From DATJOJ01 sp035507035 (GTDB taxonomy: Bacteria > Acidobacteriota > Terriglobia > Terriglobales > Acidobacteriaceae): a stretch of 64,000 bases of DNA. This document shows positions 44,793 to 52,068 of the stretch, piece by piece. A program made the translations under genes and the position numbers. Below the pieces are notes generated by a model. It was not told where the DNA came from, ran no database searches, and saw only the letters and a program-made list of their open reading frames with translations. The stretch covers positions 62,001-126,000 of the forward strand of contig DATJOJ010000048.1 of NCBI GenBank assembly GCA_035507035.1, given 5' to 3'. Within the stretch, counting starts at the first letter, position 1. Every line of letters starts with the position of its first letter.

Positions 44793-45514
44793 TGAGGTGG
44801 TTTTGCAGGGCTTTTCTCGTTTCAATTCTAATTTCCTGCGGCCTTGCTTCAGGGCAAACCGTTACGGTGACGGCGAGGGCAACTGTTGCCGCTTCGGGGA
44901 AAAAAAGTAGAAGCCACGATGCGCCCAATGCCGCGATCTGGCTGATGCCCGTGGAAGGAACCGTAATTCCAGCCACGGCTACTCTTTCGCTTCCGCGCCC
45001 GCGTCTGACGCAAAAAAACAAGAGTTTCCAGCCGCATGTTTTGGTCGTCCCGGTTGGATCAAAAGTGGAGTTCCCGAACCGCGACCCCTTCTTCCACAAT
45101 GTATTTTCTTTGTTCGAAGGCAAGCGATTCGACCTGGGCCTTTACGAGGCGGGAAGCACGCGCGAGGTACAGTTCGACAAGACGGGCGTCTCGTATATTT
45201 TCTGTAATATCCATGCTGAGATGAGCGCCGTGGTCATCGCTGTTAACAGCCCCTACTACGCGGTTTCCGACCTCCGCGGTGAATTGGTAATTCCGAACGT
45301 GGCTCCCGGTCGCTACGCGATGCACGTCTGGTACGATGGAGTTCCGCAGGACACACTAAATGCGATGACTCGCACAATCACAGTGTCTGAAGATTCTTCC
45401 ACGCTGGGCCTCCTGCGCCTACCGGCGTCTTCTCCGCCGCCTGCGCACAAAAACATGTACGGAAAAGACTACACACCTCCAGCACCCGGCAATCCCACCT
45501 ACGAACATCCCTGA
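44792..45514 (+). CDS. Exported type 1 copper (cupredoxin/plastocyanin-like) protein
   Basis: A 240-residue protein whose ATG overlaps the porin stop (TGATG). It has a signal peptide (FLVSILISCGLASG). Cupredoxin ligands are His102 (FFHNVF), Cys138, His141 and Met144 (FCNIHAEM), a complete type 1 site. The C-terminal part (LVIPNVAPGRYAMHVWYDG) resembles a carboxypeptidase regulatory-like fold, and a Pro-rich tail follows. It is probably a periplasmic electron carrier or copper-binding partner of the porin. Confidence 0.85.
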   Translation: MRWFCRAFLVSILISCGLASGQTVTVTARATVAASGKKSRSHDAPNAAIWLMPVEGTVIPATATLSLPRPRLTQKNKSFQPHVLVVPVGSKVEFPNRDPFFHNVFSLFEGKRFDLGLYEAGSTREVQFDKTGVSYIFCNIHAEMSAVVIAVNSPYYAVSDLRGELVIPNVAPGRYAMHVWYDGVPQDTLNAMTRTITVSEDSSTLGLLRLPASSPPPAHKNMYGKDYTPPAPGNPTYEHP

Positions 45515-45787
45515 GGTTGCCATCGCTTCTATGTGCAGGGTCAGGGGTGTAACTAAGAAATTACAATTGCGTGAAATCTGCGTGACAAGCGCCAATTTGC
45601 GAACGCTTACGATTCTGATACACGTGAACGGGTAATCCGCTGCTGGCCCGTTCTCGGCGAGAGGTCCCGGGACCTCGATTCCTCGACTGAAGCGGTGATA
45701 GCCAAACTTGTTGGTCGGCGGAAGTGCTCGCACGATGCCAACTGGGGGCAGCGAACGAGCCGTAACTAGAAGTGACTGTCTCTGACA
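45515..45787. other. Gene-free stretch between the cupredoxin and GlcG-like genes
   Basis: No plausible coding frame, tRNA or recognised riboswitch was seen. It contains several short complementary runs (for example AGGTCCCGGGACCT at 45661-45674, a 14-bp palindrome), so a structured RNA or 3' UTR is possible. Confidence 0.4.
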
Positions 45788-45822
45788 AAGGCCGGCTGAC
45801 TGGAAGCCGGCCTTACTTTTTT
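45788..45822 (+). terminator. Rho-independent terminator
   Basis: Perfect 10-bp arms AAGGCCGGCT and AGCCGGCCTT enclose a 7-nt loop and are followed by ACTTTTTT. It lies about 270 nt after the cupredoxin stop and points in the plus direction; on the minus strand there is no T-run. Confidence 0.88.
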
Positions 45823-45828
45823 GTGATC

Positions 45829-46227
45829 TTAAAACGCAGCCGCCCCAGCTTCGGCCACAGCATGATCTTGATCGCCCGATCCGCCGCTCACGCCGATCGC
45901 ACCAACTACCTTTCCTCCTCGCTTTAACGGAATGCCACCGGCAAAGATCATGATCTTGCCGTCGTTTGAAACGTGAATGCCAAAAAACTGTCCGCCAGAT
46001 TGGGAATGCGTGGCCAGATCTTTGGTCGCGATATCGAAAGCCTTCGACGTATAGGCTTTCTTAATCGAAATATCAATGCTGCCGATCCAGGCGCCATCCA
46101 TGCGAACGTGGGAAACCAGGTTCGCGCCTTCGTCGGCAACGGCGATGTTCATCGGCTGTCCAATTTCTTTTGCCTTCTTTTCTGCTGCCGCGATTACGCG
46201 GCGCGCGTCTTCGAGAGTCACTGCCAT
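45829..46227 (-). CDS. GlcG/HbpS-family (DUF336) protein
   Basis: About 132 residues. AGGAG lies 5 nt before the second of two adjacent ATG codons, so 46227 is preferred. The domain signatures are ARRVIAAAEKKAKEIGQPMNIAVAD, KKAYTSKAFDIATKDLA and GGIPLKRGGKVVGAIGVSGG. Members include the haem-binding HbpS and GlcG of unknown role, often beside oxidoreductase genes. It is the last gene of a four-gene minus operon, starting 14-18 nt after the methyltransferase stop. Confidence 0.88.
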   Translation of the reverse strand: MAVTLEDARRVIAAAEKKAKEIGQPMNIAVADEGANLVSHVRMDGAWIGSIDISIKKAYTSKAFDIATKDLATHSQSGGQFFGIHVSNDGKIMIFAGGIPLKRGGKVVGAIGVSGGSGDQDHAVAEAGAAAF

Positions 46228-46244
46228 CATTGCTCCTTTCGAAA

Positions 46245-47252
46245 TTAAGCTTGCTTCCTTGTACCAACCGCCAAGCTATCGTGATCATAATATTCGTAAG
46301 CCGACATTGGCTTCTCGCCGCCAGTTTTCCAGGTTCGGCTTTCTGCCGGCAATTTACCGAGTGCCCGTGCCATTTCCCGAATATGCATCGCCACTGCGCC
46401 GCAACAAGCGCCAATGTAATTGATGCCGATCTCCCGTGCCCGTTGCGCATAGTCAGCCATGTCCTTGCGCGTGAGTTGCAGAGGATCCAGACTGAGAGGG
46501 AACTCCTGCAGGCTGGTGAAATCGGGCTTGTCTTTCGGAGTGCGATATGCAACCGGCTGACACGCGAGGTAGCCATCGACAGCTTTGCGCATCTGTTCCA
46601 TCGGACCGAGCAAATGCTCTGGCGGACGCAAGCAGTTCATGCCTACGATGTCCGCTCCCGCGTCTCGCAGGGCCTTGGCGGCGTCGGCCGCGCTTTTTCC
46701 TTCGGCAGTTTGATCCTGATTTTCGAAACAAATCGTGACCATGACCGGCAGATTTGTCTTCTTTGCACTCTCCACTGCAATTAGCGCCTCGCCCAGCCAG
46801 GAGAATGTCTCTGCGATGATGAAATCGACTCCTTCGTCGACTTGCACCGCGAGCTGCTCGTCAAAAGTTTTGCGGACTCGGTCTGCGGCGCTGGAATTGC
46901 TTGGCTCGTACATCCAGGTCAGACTGAGATTGCCCGCAACGAGACAGCGATCACCGGCAACTTCTCGCGCAATCTTGACTGCGGCGCGGTTGAGTTCTTC
47001 GAGCCGGTTTTCCAAGCCAACGGTCGCCAGCTTGTCGCGGCTGGCATAGAACGTGAGCGCCTGCAAAACTTCGGCGCCTGCCTCACGAAACTCGGTATGG
47101 AGTTCCCGCAAAGCATCCGGGTGCAGCAGTGCGACCTCGGGCGTGAAGGGCCCTGCGCGCACCCATCCTCGCTTTTCCAGTTCCAACAAGTAGCCGCCAT
47201 CCCCGAGAACCGGGCCCTCTTTCAATCGTTCTAAGATCCCTGTCTTTTTCAT
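46245..47252 (-). CDS. Betaine-homocysteine S-methyltransferase-like enzyme
   Basis: From the ATG at 47252, with GGAG about 7 nt upstream, 335 residues. Landmarks are LGDGGYLLELEKRGW, IVGMNCLRPPEHL with the first zinc Cys, LACQPVAYRTP, LQEFPLSLDP and YIGACCGAVAMHIREMA with the Cys-Cys zinc pair. The order and spacing match BHMT better than MetH or MmuM. It would transfer a methyl group from a betaine to homocysteine, making methionine and the demethylated amine. Donor identity is inferred from the locus, not proven. Confidence 0.87.
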   Translation of the reverse strand: MKKTGILERLKEGPVLGDGGYLLELEKRGWVRAGPFTPEVALLHPDALRELHTEFREAGAEVLQALTFYASRDKLATVGLENRLEELNRAAVKIAREVAGDRCLVAGNLSLTWMYEPSNSSAADRVRKTFDEQLAVQVDEGVDFIIAETFSWLGEALIAVESAKKTNLPVMVTICFENQDQTAEGKSAADAAKALRDAGADIVGMNCLRPPEHLLGPMEQMRKAVDGYLACQPVAYRTPKDKPDFTSLQEFPLSLDPLQLTRKDMADYAQRAREIGINYIGACCGAVAMHIREMARALGKLPAESRTWKTGGEKPMSAYEYYDHDSLAVGTRKQA

Positions 47253-47263
47253 ATTTCGCTCCA

Positions 47264-48439
47264 CTAATCATCTTTGTATTCGTAAGGCGCAATAATCGGC
47301 TCACCCTCGGCGAACCGGCTTGGCCGAAACGGTGAGATGTCCATGATCGTGTTTCGACCGTCCAGTAAGAGCTCTGACATCACCAACCCGACCGCGGGTG
47401 AAATCTTGAATCCCATCCCAGAAAACCCCGCGCAGAGATACAGACCGCTAATCTCTGGCACTGCACCGAGTAGCGGCCGCGAATCAGGAGTCATATCGTA
47501 AACTCCAGTGACACCGCGCATGACTTCAGCGTTCTCCAGCTTAGGGATCCGGCGGCTGGCGCGTTCGATCAGCGGTTCCAGTTCCGCTTCCGAAGGTCGC
47601 TGCTGAAAATTGTCCGGATCGACTGGGCGCGGTCCATAAAAATCTCCTACTAGAAATTTGTCCGGTCCATCCGATCGAAAATAAGTTCCTGTGGCCGAAT
47701 CGATGCAGGCGCAACCACCGCCTTTCATGCCTGCAGCATTTTTCAAAATCGCCACCTGGTGGAACTCAGTTTCGATCGGCACGTCGAGACCAACCCTCTG
47801 CAACAACGGTCGCGTCCACGGGCCCATCGCGACCACGACCGCTTGGGTTGCGATTTCGCCTTGGTCAGTCATCACGGCGAGCACGCGGCCGCTTTCAACA
47901 CGAAGACCCGTGGCCTGCGTCCGCGGCAAATAAGTCACACCCAGTTCGCGTGCCCTGTTCAAGAAATCATTCGCAACGCCTGCGCCATCGCCATAGCCTG
48001 AATCCGGCTCGTAGGCAGCAATAGTCACATCATCAACATTCCAATCCGGCTCCAGTTCCCGCAATTCGTCCTGGCCGATGAGCATCACTTCCACGCCGAC
48101 GCGCCGCTGCAAATCGACGTTTCGCTTCAGCTTCTCGGTGTCGTTGGGATGCACAATGCGCACAAATCCGATTTGCCGAAAATCACCCGGCGCCCCCACA
48201 TAGTGTTGCCAGCGTTGAAATATGCTCAGGCTGATCAGTGCCAGTTGCACTTCCGGTGGATAGCTATAGTGCATGCGAATCAGCCCCGACGAGCGCCCGC
48301 TGCCACCTCGGCCGACATGGTCTTTGTCGAGGATGGCAATGGTTCCGGCTTTGCGTCTGGCAAGCTGAAATGCGATCGACGTGCCCATCACGCCAGCACC
48401 GAGAATCACGAAATCCGCCGTTTTGGGAAGATCAGCCAT
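47264..48439 (-). CDS. FAD-dependent oxidoreductase, DAO / sarcosine oxidase beta-like
   Basis: A 391-residue flavoprotein with the dinucleotide motif FVILGAGVMGTSIAFQLARR near the N-terminus, GGSGRSSGLIRMHYS, and the C-terminal YLCAGFSGMGFKISPAVG. It belongs to the DAO family with sarcosine oxidase beta and dimethylglycine dehydrogenase. It probably oxidises an N-methyl amino acid such as dimethylglycine or sarcosine. It begins 22 nt after the upstream flavoprotein and ends 11 nt before the methyltransferase start. No folate-binding GcvT domain is fused. Confidence 0.9.
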   Translation of the reverse strand: MADLPKTADFVILGAGVMGTSIAFQLARRKAGTIAILDKDHVGRGGSGRSSGLIRMHYSYPPEVQLALISLSIFQRWQHYVGAPGDFRQIGFVRIVHPNDTEKLKRNVDLQRRVGVEVMLIGQDELRELEPDWNVDDVTIAAYEPDSGYGDGAGVANDFLNRARELGVTYLPRTQATGLRVESGRVLAVMTDQGEIATQAVVVAMGPWTRPLLQRVGLDVPIETEFHQVAILKNAAGMKGGGCACIDSATGTYFRSDGPDKFLVGDFYGPRPVDPDNFQQRPSEAELEPLIERASRRIPKLENAEVMRGVTGVYDMTPDSRPLLGAVPEISGLYLCAGFSGMGFKISPAVGLVMSELLLDGRNTIMDISPFRPSRFAEGEPIIAPYEYKDD

Positions 48440-48461
48440 TGGTGTTAGCTCGAGAGATACT

Positions 48462-50108
48462 TCAAGCGTTCTCTCGCAGTTTCCGTTTCTCCCAATCTCT
48501 CAGCACTTGGTGCGCTGCATTGTGCCCGGGAGCGCCCGTCACTCCTCCACCGGGATGCGTGCCCGCTCCGCAAAGATACAAGCCTTTTATTGGCGTACGG
48601 TATTGCGACCATCCAGGCACTGGACGCATAAAGAAGAGTTGTTCCAACCGCAGATCGCCATGAAAGATGTTGCCCTCGGTCAGGCCATAGGTGCGCTCCA
48701 AGTCGAGGGGCGTAAGTGTCTGGCGAGCGAGAATGGCGCCGGGCACGTTCGGCGCATACTCTGCGATTTTTTTCACCACCCGATCACCGAGTAGCTCACG
48801 TTTTTCGTCCCAGGTGCCATCACATAAGTGATAGGGCACATATTGCACGAAGCAGGTCAAAATGTGTTTGCCCGGCGGCACCAGAGAATCGTCAGCGTTG
48901 GAAGACACAACGCAGTCCACCCACAACTCCTCGGGAATCTCGCCAAATTTCGCGATGTCGTAACAGCGTTCGGCAAATTCGAGCGAAGGAACCAAAGTGT
49001 AAAACGTCCGTTCCAATGGCGTGGCTTCGGGAGAAGTGCCGGTGAAGTGCGGCTCCTCCGCCAAGACGAAATTAACTTTGGCGCAGGGGCCAGCCATCTT
49101 AATGCCACGCACCGCATCCAAAAAATCCTGCGGTAATTCCCGGCTGGGAACCAGGTTGAGGAAAGTACGCTTGGGATCGGCGTTTGACAGCACAACTCGA
49201 GCCCGGATCTCGCGGCCGTCTTCCAGAACTACGCCGCGAACTCGCCCTTGCCGGATATCGATCTGCGCTACCGATGCGGAGGTCCGAATCTCCACGCCAA
49301 GCTTTCGCCCAGACGCTGCCAAAGCCTGCGTGATCGAACCCATGCCGCCTATCACGTGTCCGTAAAATCCTTGTAGCTGGTGCTCGCCGCCGCTCAGCAG
49401 ATGAAAAAGCAAACCGATGGCCGAGCCTGGCTGATAAGGGCCGCCATGCTTGCCATAAACATTGTTCGCCAGGAACAAGGTCTTCATTTTTTCTGACTTG
49501 TAATGGTGGTCGAGGAATTCGCCAAGGCTTCCCGTCAGAAACGAGATCAGTTCGGCGATTTCGTTGCTGGAGATGTTGCGAAACCGGCGCGCGACACGAA
49601 ACATGTCTGCCCACCCCGCCGCGCTTCGCGCATCCACCTCTGGCGGAGGTTCGAGGAAAAATGGCTGCAGATAGCGCGCCAATTTCTTCAGTCGTTCATC
49701 CACGCGAATGAACGTCTCGGAATCCTGCGGACAAATCTCGCGAAACTCCGCGCGCGCGCGCTCGCGATCCGACCACCACGGCAGAACTTGACCATCGAGA
49801 AACGGGACCTGAATTGCGGGATCGCAGGGGATCATGCGCAGGCCATGTTCCGCGAGCTTCAAATCGCGAATCACTTCCGGTCGCAACATGCTGGCGATAT
49901 AGGAAGTTGTGGAGGCGCGGCAGCCGGGCGCAATTTCTTCGGTAACACAACAGCCACCGACAGTCTCTCGGCGTTCGAGCACCAAGGTGGACAATCCGGC
50001 ACGAGCGAGGTAAGCTGCAGCCGTCAAACCATTGTGGCCTGCGCCGACTACAATGGCGTCGTATGATCGCTCGATCTCAGCTCTCGAATTGAATTGACTT
50101 GCAGTCAC
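48462..50108 (-). CDS. NAD(P)/FAD-dependent oxidoreductase, COG1233 (phytoene desaturase / PYROXD2-like)
   Basis: A 548-residue flavoprotein with DAIVVGAGHNGLTAAAYLAR, the LERRETVGGCCVTEE segment and C-terminal LYLCGAGTHPGGGVTGAPG. This fold includes carotenoid desaturases, but no carotenoid gene is nearby and the sequence looks more like the PYROXD2 branch. As first gene of the operon with an amine-oxidase-like protein and a methyltransferase it may act on an unknown intermediate. The GTG start has only a weak ribosome site. Confidence 0.85.
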   Translation of the reverse strand: MTASQFNSRAEIERSYDAIVVGAGHNGLTAAAYLARAGLSTLVLERRETVGGCCVTEEIAPGCRASTTSYIASMLRPEVIRDLKLAEHGLRMIPCDPAIQVPFLDGQVLPWWSDRERARAEFREICPQDSETFIRVDERLKKLARYLQPFFLEPPPEVDARSAAGWADMFRVARRFRNISSNEIAELISFLTGSLGEFLDHHYKSEKMKTLFLANNVYGKHGGPYQPGSAIGLLFHLLSGGEHQLQGFYGHVIGGMGSITQALAASGRKLGVEIRTSASVAQIDIRQGRVRGVVLEDGREIRARVVLSNADPKRTFLNLVPSRELPQDFLDAVRGIKMAGPCAKVNFVLAEEPHFTGTSPEATPLERTFYTLVPSLEFAERCYDIAKFGEIPEELWVDCVVSSNADDSLVPPGKHILTCFVQYVPYHLCDGTWDEKRELLGDRVVKKIAEYAPNVPGAILARQTLTPLDLERTYGLTEGNIFHGDLRLEQLFFMRPVPGWSQYRTPIKGLYLCGAGTHPGGGVTGAPGHNAAHQVLRDWEKRKLRENA

Positions 50109-50145
50109 AACCCGCTGTCATCAGGCAACTCACATTAGCGCATAA

Positions 50146-50173
50146 GCGAGAAAAATTAAATTGAAATTCTCGC
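50146..50173. promoter_or_regulatory. Candidate operator between divergent operons
   Basis: GCGAGAA (50146-50152) and TTCTCGC (50167-50173) are perfect 7-bp inverted arms around a 14-nt A+T-rich spacer. The site is about 40 nt from both the COG1233 gene start and the TetR gene start, as expected for a TetR autoregulatory operator controlling both directions. Confidence 0.55.
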
Positions 50174-50213
50174 CTTCTTTCGATAGAGTCTTCGCTGACT
50201 TGAGGTCATTATT

Positions 50214-50900
50214 ATGAGTGTAATCAGTAGCTCGGTGGCTTCTCCGCCGCGATACCGCGAGACACCCCCACCGCGTCCGCGCTCCGAGAATAAGCGCACC
50301 AGAATCATCGACGCCGCCATGCGTCACTTCGCTGAGCAGGGGTATCATGCAGCGCGGGTCGCCGATATCGCATCCGCGTTGGGGATTGCCAAGGGCTCAG
50401 TTTTCCAACATTTTGGCAGCAAGGACGGCTTGTTTTTCGAGGTCTACAAGAAGGCGGTGCGATCTTTTCCCCGGTATCTCGACGCTCCAGCCGAAGTACG
50501 GGAACGTGGCTTCTTTGAGGTTTTGCGCTATTGGCTGGCGCGCACAGAACACTTGTTGCGCGAGGACTGGATTCCCTACCGCGTCTCGCTTCTGGGAAAT
50601 TACGGCACCGATCTGGTTCTGAAGCGCGAGATCAACCGCTTTCTCATGGCTGAAGATCCTTACGGCACGGTCGATTTCGTCCGCTTCGGAATGCACCGCG
50701 GAGAAGTACGCAAAGATCTAGATCAGGAGATGATCGTTTCGATCCTCGACTGGACGGTGGAACGCTTCCAGGATGCGCTGTTGACTGAAGAGCTCGATCC
50801 AGGCCTGTTTCGCCGCCAGGGTGGTCCGTCTGAGAAAAAAGAAGCGCGCATCGCACAGTTTCTGGACCTACTGAAGCGGGCAATCGGCAACAGTCGCTAG
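50214..50900 (+). CDS. TetR-family transcriptional regulator
   Basis: A 228-residue protein. After a Pro/Arg-rich leader of about 25 residues comes the helix-turn-helix domain: RTRIIDAAMRHFAEQGYHAARVADIASALGIAKG is split as RTRIIDAAMRHFAEQGYH and IAKGSVFQHFGSKDGLFFEVY. The C-terminal ligand domain has no named match. It lies 9 nt before the Rieske gene and divergent from the flavoprotein operon, so it probably represses both until a substrate binds. Confidence 0.92.
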   Translation: MSVISSSVASPPRYRETPPPRPRSENKRTRIIDAAMRHFAEQGYHAARVADIASALGIAKGSVFQHFGSKDGLFFEVYKKAVRSFPRYLDAPAEVRERGFFEVLRYWLARTEHLLREDWIPYRVSLLGNYGTDLVLKREINRFLMAEDPYGTVDFVRFGMHRGEVRKDLDQEMIVSILDWTVERFQDALLTEELDPGLFRRQGGPSEKKEARIAQFLDLLKRAIGNSR

Positions 50901-50909
50901 GGATGCAAC

Positions 50910-52040
50910 ATGTCAATTTCATTAACAGAAATCCTGGCTAGCTACGACGACTCGGCGCCACTTCCGGAAGCGTCCACCATTCCTGCGGCTTGGTACGTCG
51001 ATCCGCGCATCGCAGAACTTGAGAGTAAGACGGTTTTCAGCAAAACCTGGCAGATGGTCGGCCGGGTGGACCAGGTCGAGAAACCAGGCCAGTTTGTGAC
51101 TGCCAATGTCGCCGGCGAACCAATTGTTGTCGTGCGAGGAAGTGATGGCGTTTTGCGGGGCTTTTACAACGTTTGCCGCCACCACGCCGCTGCCGTGGTG
51201 ACGGAACCCTGCGGCCAGGCTGCGATTCTGCGCTGCCCCTACCACGGATGGAATTACGGTCTCGACGGCTCGCTGAAAGGTATTCCAGAGTTCGAAGGCG
51301 TAAAAAACTTTGAGCGCGAGAAAAATGGCCTCGTTCCGGTCAACACGGAGACCTGGGAGAAATTCGTTTTCGTGAATCTCGATCCGTCGGTGAAGCCTCT
51401 GCGTGAATTTCTCGGTGGACTGGTGAAGCGTGTGGCTCCGCTGGGCGTGGGCAAGCTGCATTACTTCGACAGCCGGACGTATGACATCGCCTGTAATTGG
51501 AAGGTATTCATCGATAATTATCTCGACGGCGGATATCACGTTCCGCACCTTCACAAAGGATTGAGTTCAGTGCTCGATTACAAGCAGTACGCCATCGAAA
51601 ACGAAGACCGCTACTGCCTGCAATCGAGCCCGATGGTCGCATCCGATGAAGATGCCGCCACCGGCGCAACCAGGAAGGGCGACCGGGCCTGGTATTTCTG
51701 GCAACATCCCAATCTGATGATTAATTGCTACGAAGGCTACATGGACACCAACCTCGTGCTACCAATTGACGTCGATCATTGCCGCGTGATCTTCGACTTT
51801 TATTTTGGGGATGTCGGCGATTCGCGGCGAGCGTACAACGAGCAGAGCGTGGCGGTCGGGGCGCGGGTGCAGGATGAAGACCTCGGAATCTGTGAAGCCG
51901 TTCAGCGCGGACTGAAGTCGAGAGTTTATGGTGCCGGAAGGCTCTCGGCACGGCGTGAAGCGGGAGAGCATTTGTTCCATCGGCTGCTGGCCGCGGACTT
52001 AAAGGCAGGCGCCCAGCAGGCGTCCGTGGCCGCAGATTAG
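50910..52040 (+). CDS. Rieske oxygenase alpha subunit, choline/betaine monooxygenase-like
   Basis: A 376-residue protein. The Rieske cluster ligands are Cys89-x-His91 and Cys109-x2-His112 (CRHH and CPYHGW). The mononuclear iron site uses His210 and His215 in YHVPHLHKGL, with NWKVFIDNYLDGG before it. These features fit choline monooxygenase, GbcA and related betaine demethylases better than aromatic dioxygenases. It would demethylate a quaternary amine, releasing formaldehyde. A separate reductase is needed and is not seen in this window. Confidence 0.9.
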   Translation: MSISLTEILASYDDSAPLPEASTIPAAWYVDPRIAELESKTVFSKTWQMVGRVDQVEKPGQFVTANVAGEPIVVVRGSDGVLRGFYNVCRHHAAAVVTEPCGQAAILRCPYHGWNYGLDGSLKGIPEFEGVKNFEREKNGLVPVNTETWEKFVFVNLDPSVKPLREFLGGLVKRVAPLGVGKLHYFDSRTYDIACNWKVFIDNYLDGGYHVPHLHKGLSSVLDYKQYAIENEDRYCLQSSPMVASDEDAATGATRKGDRAWYFWQHPNLMINCYEGYMDTNLVLPIDVDHCRVIFDFYFGDVGDSRRAYNEQSVAVGARVQDEDLGICEAVQRGLKSRVYGAGRLSARREAGEHLFHRLLAADLKAGAQQASVAAD

Positions 52041-52068
52041 AAGCAAAACAACCGTAAGGCCAAATTTT

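Noticed and set aside
45515..45787. Riboswitch or tRNA in the gene-free stretch
   Set aside because: No cloverleaf, c-di-GMP, cobalamin or SAM core motif could be matched by eye.
50910..52040. Possible frameshift near the C-terminus of the Rieske oxygenase
   Set aside because: The ending LSARREAGEHLFHRLLAADL fits the usual C-terminal pattern in the same frame, so the gene is intact.
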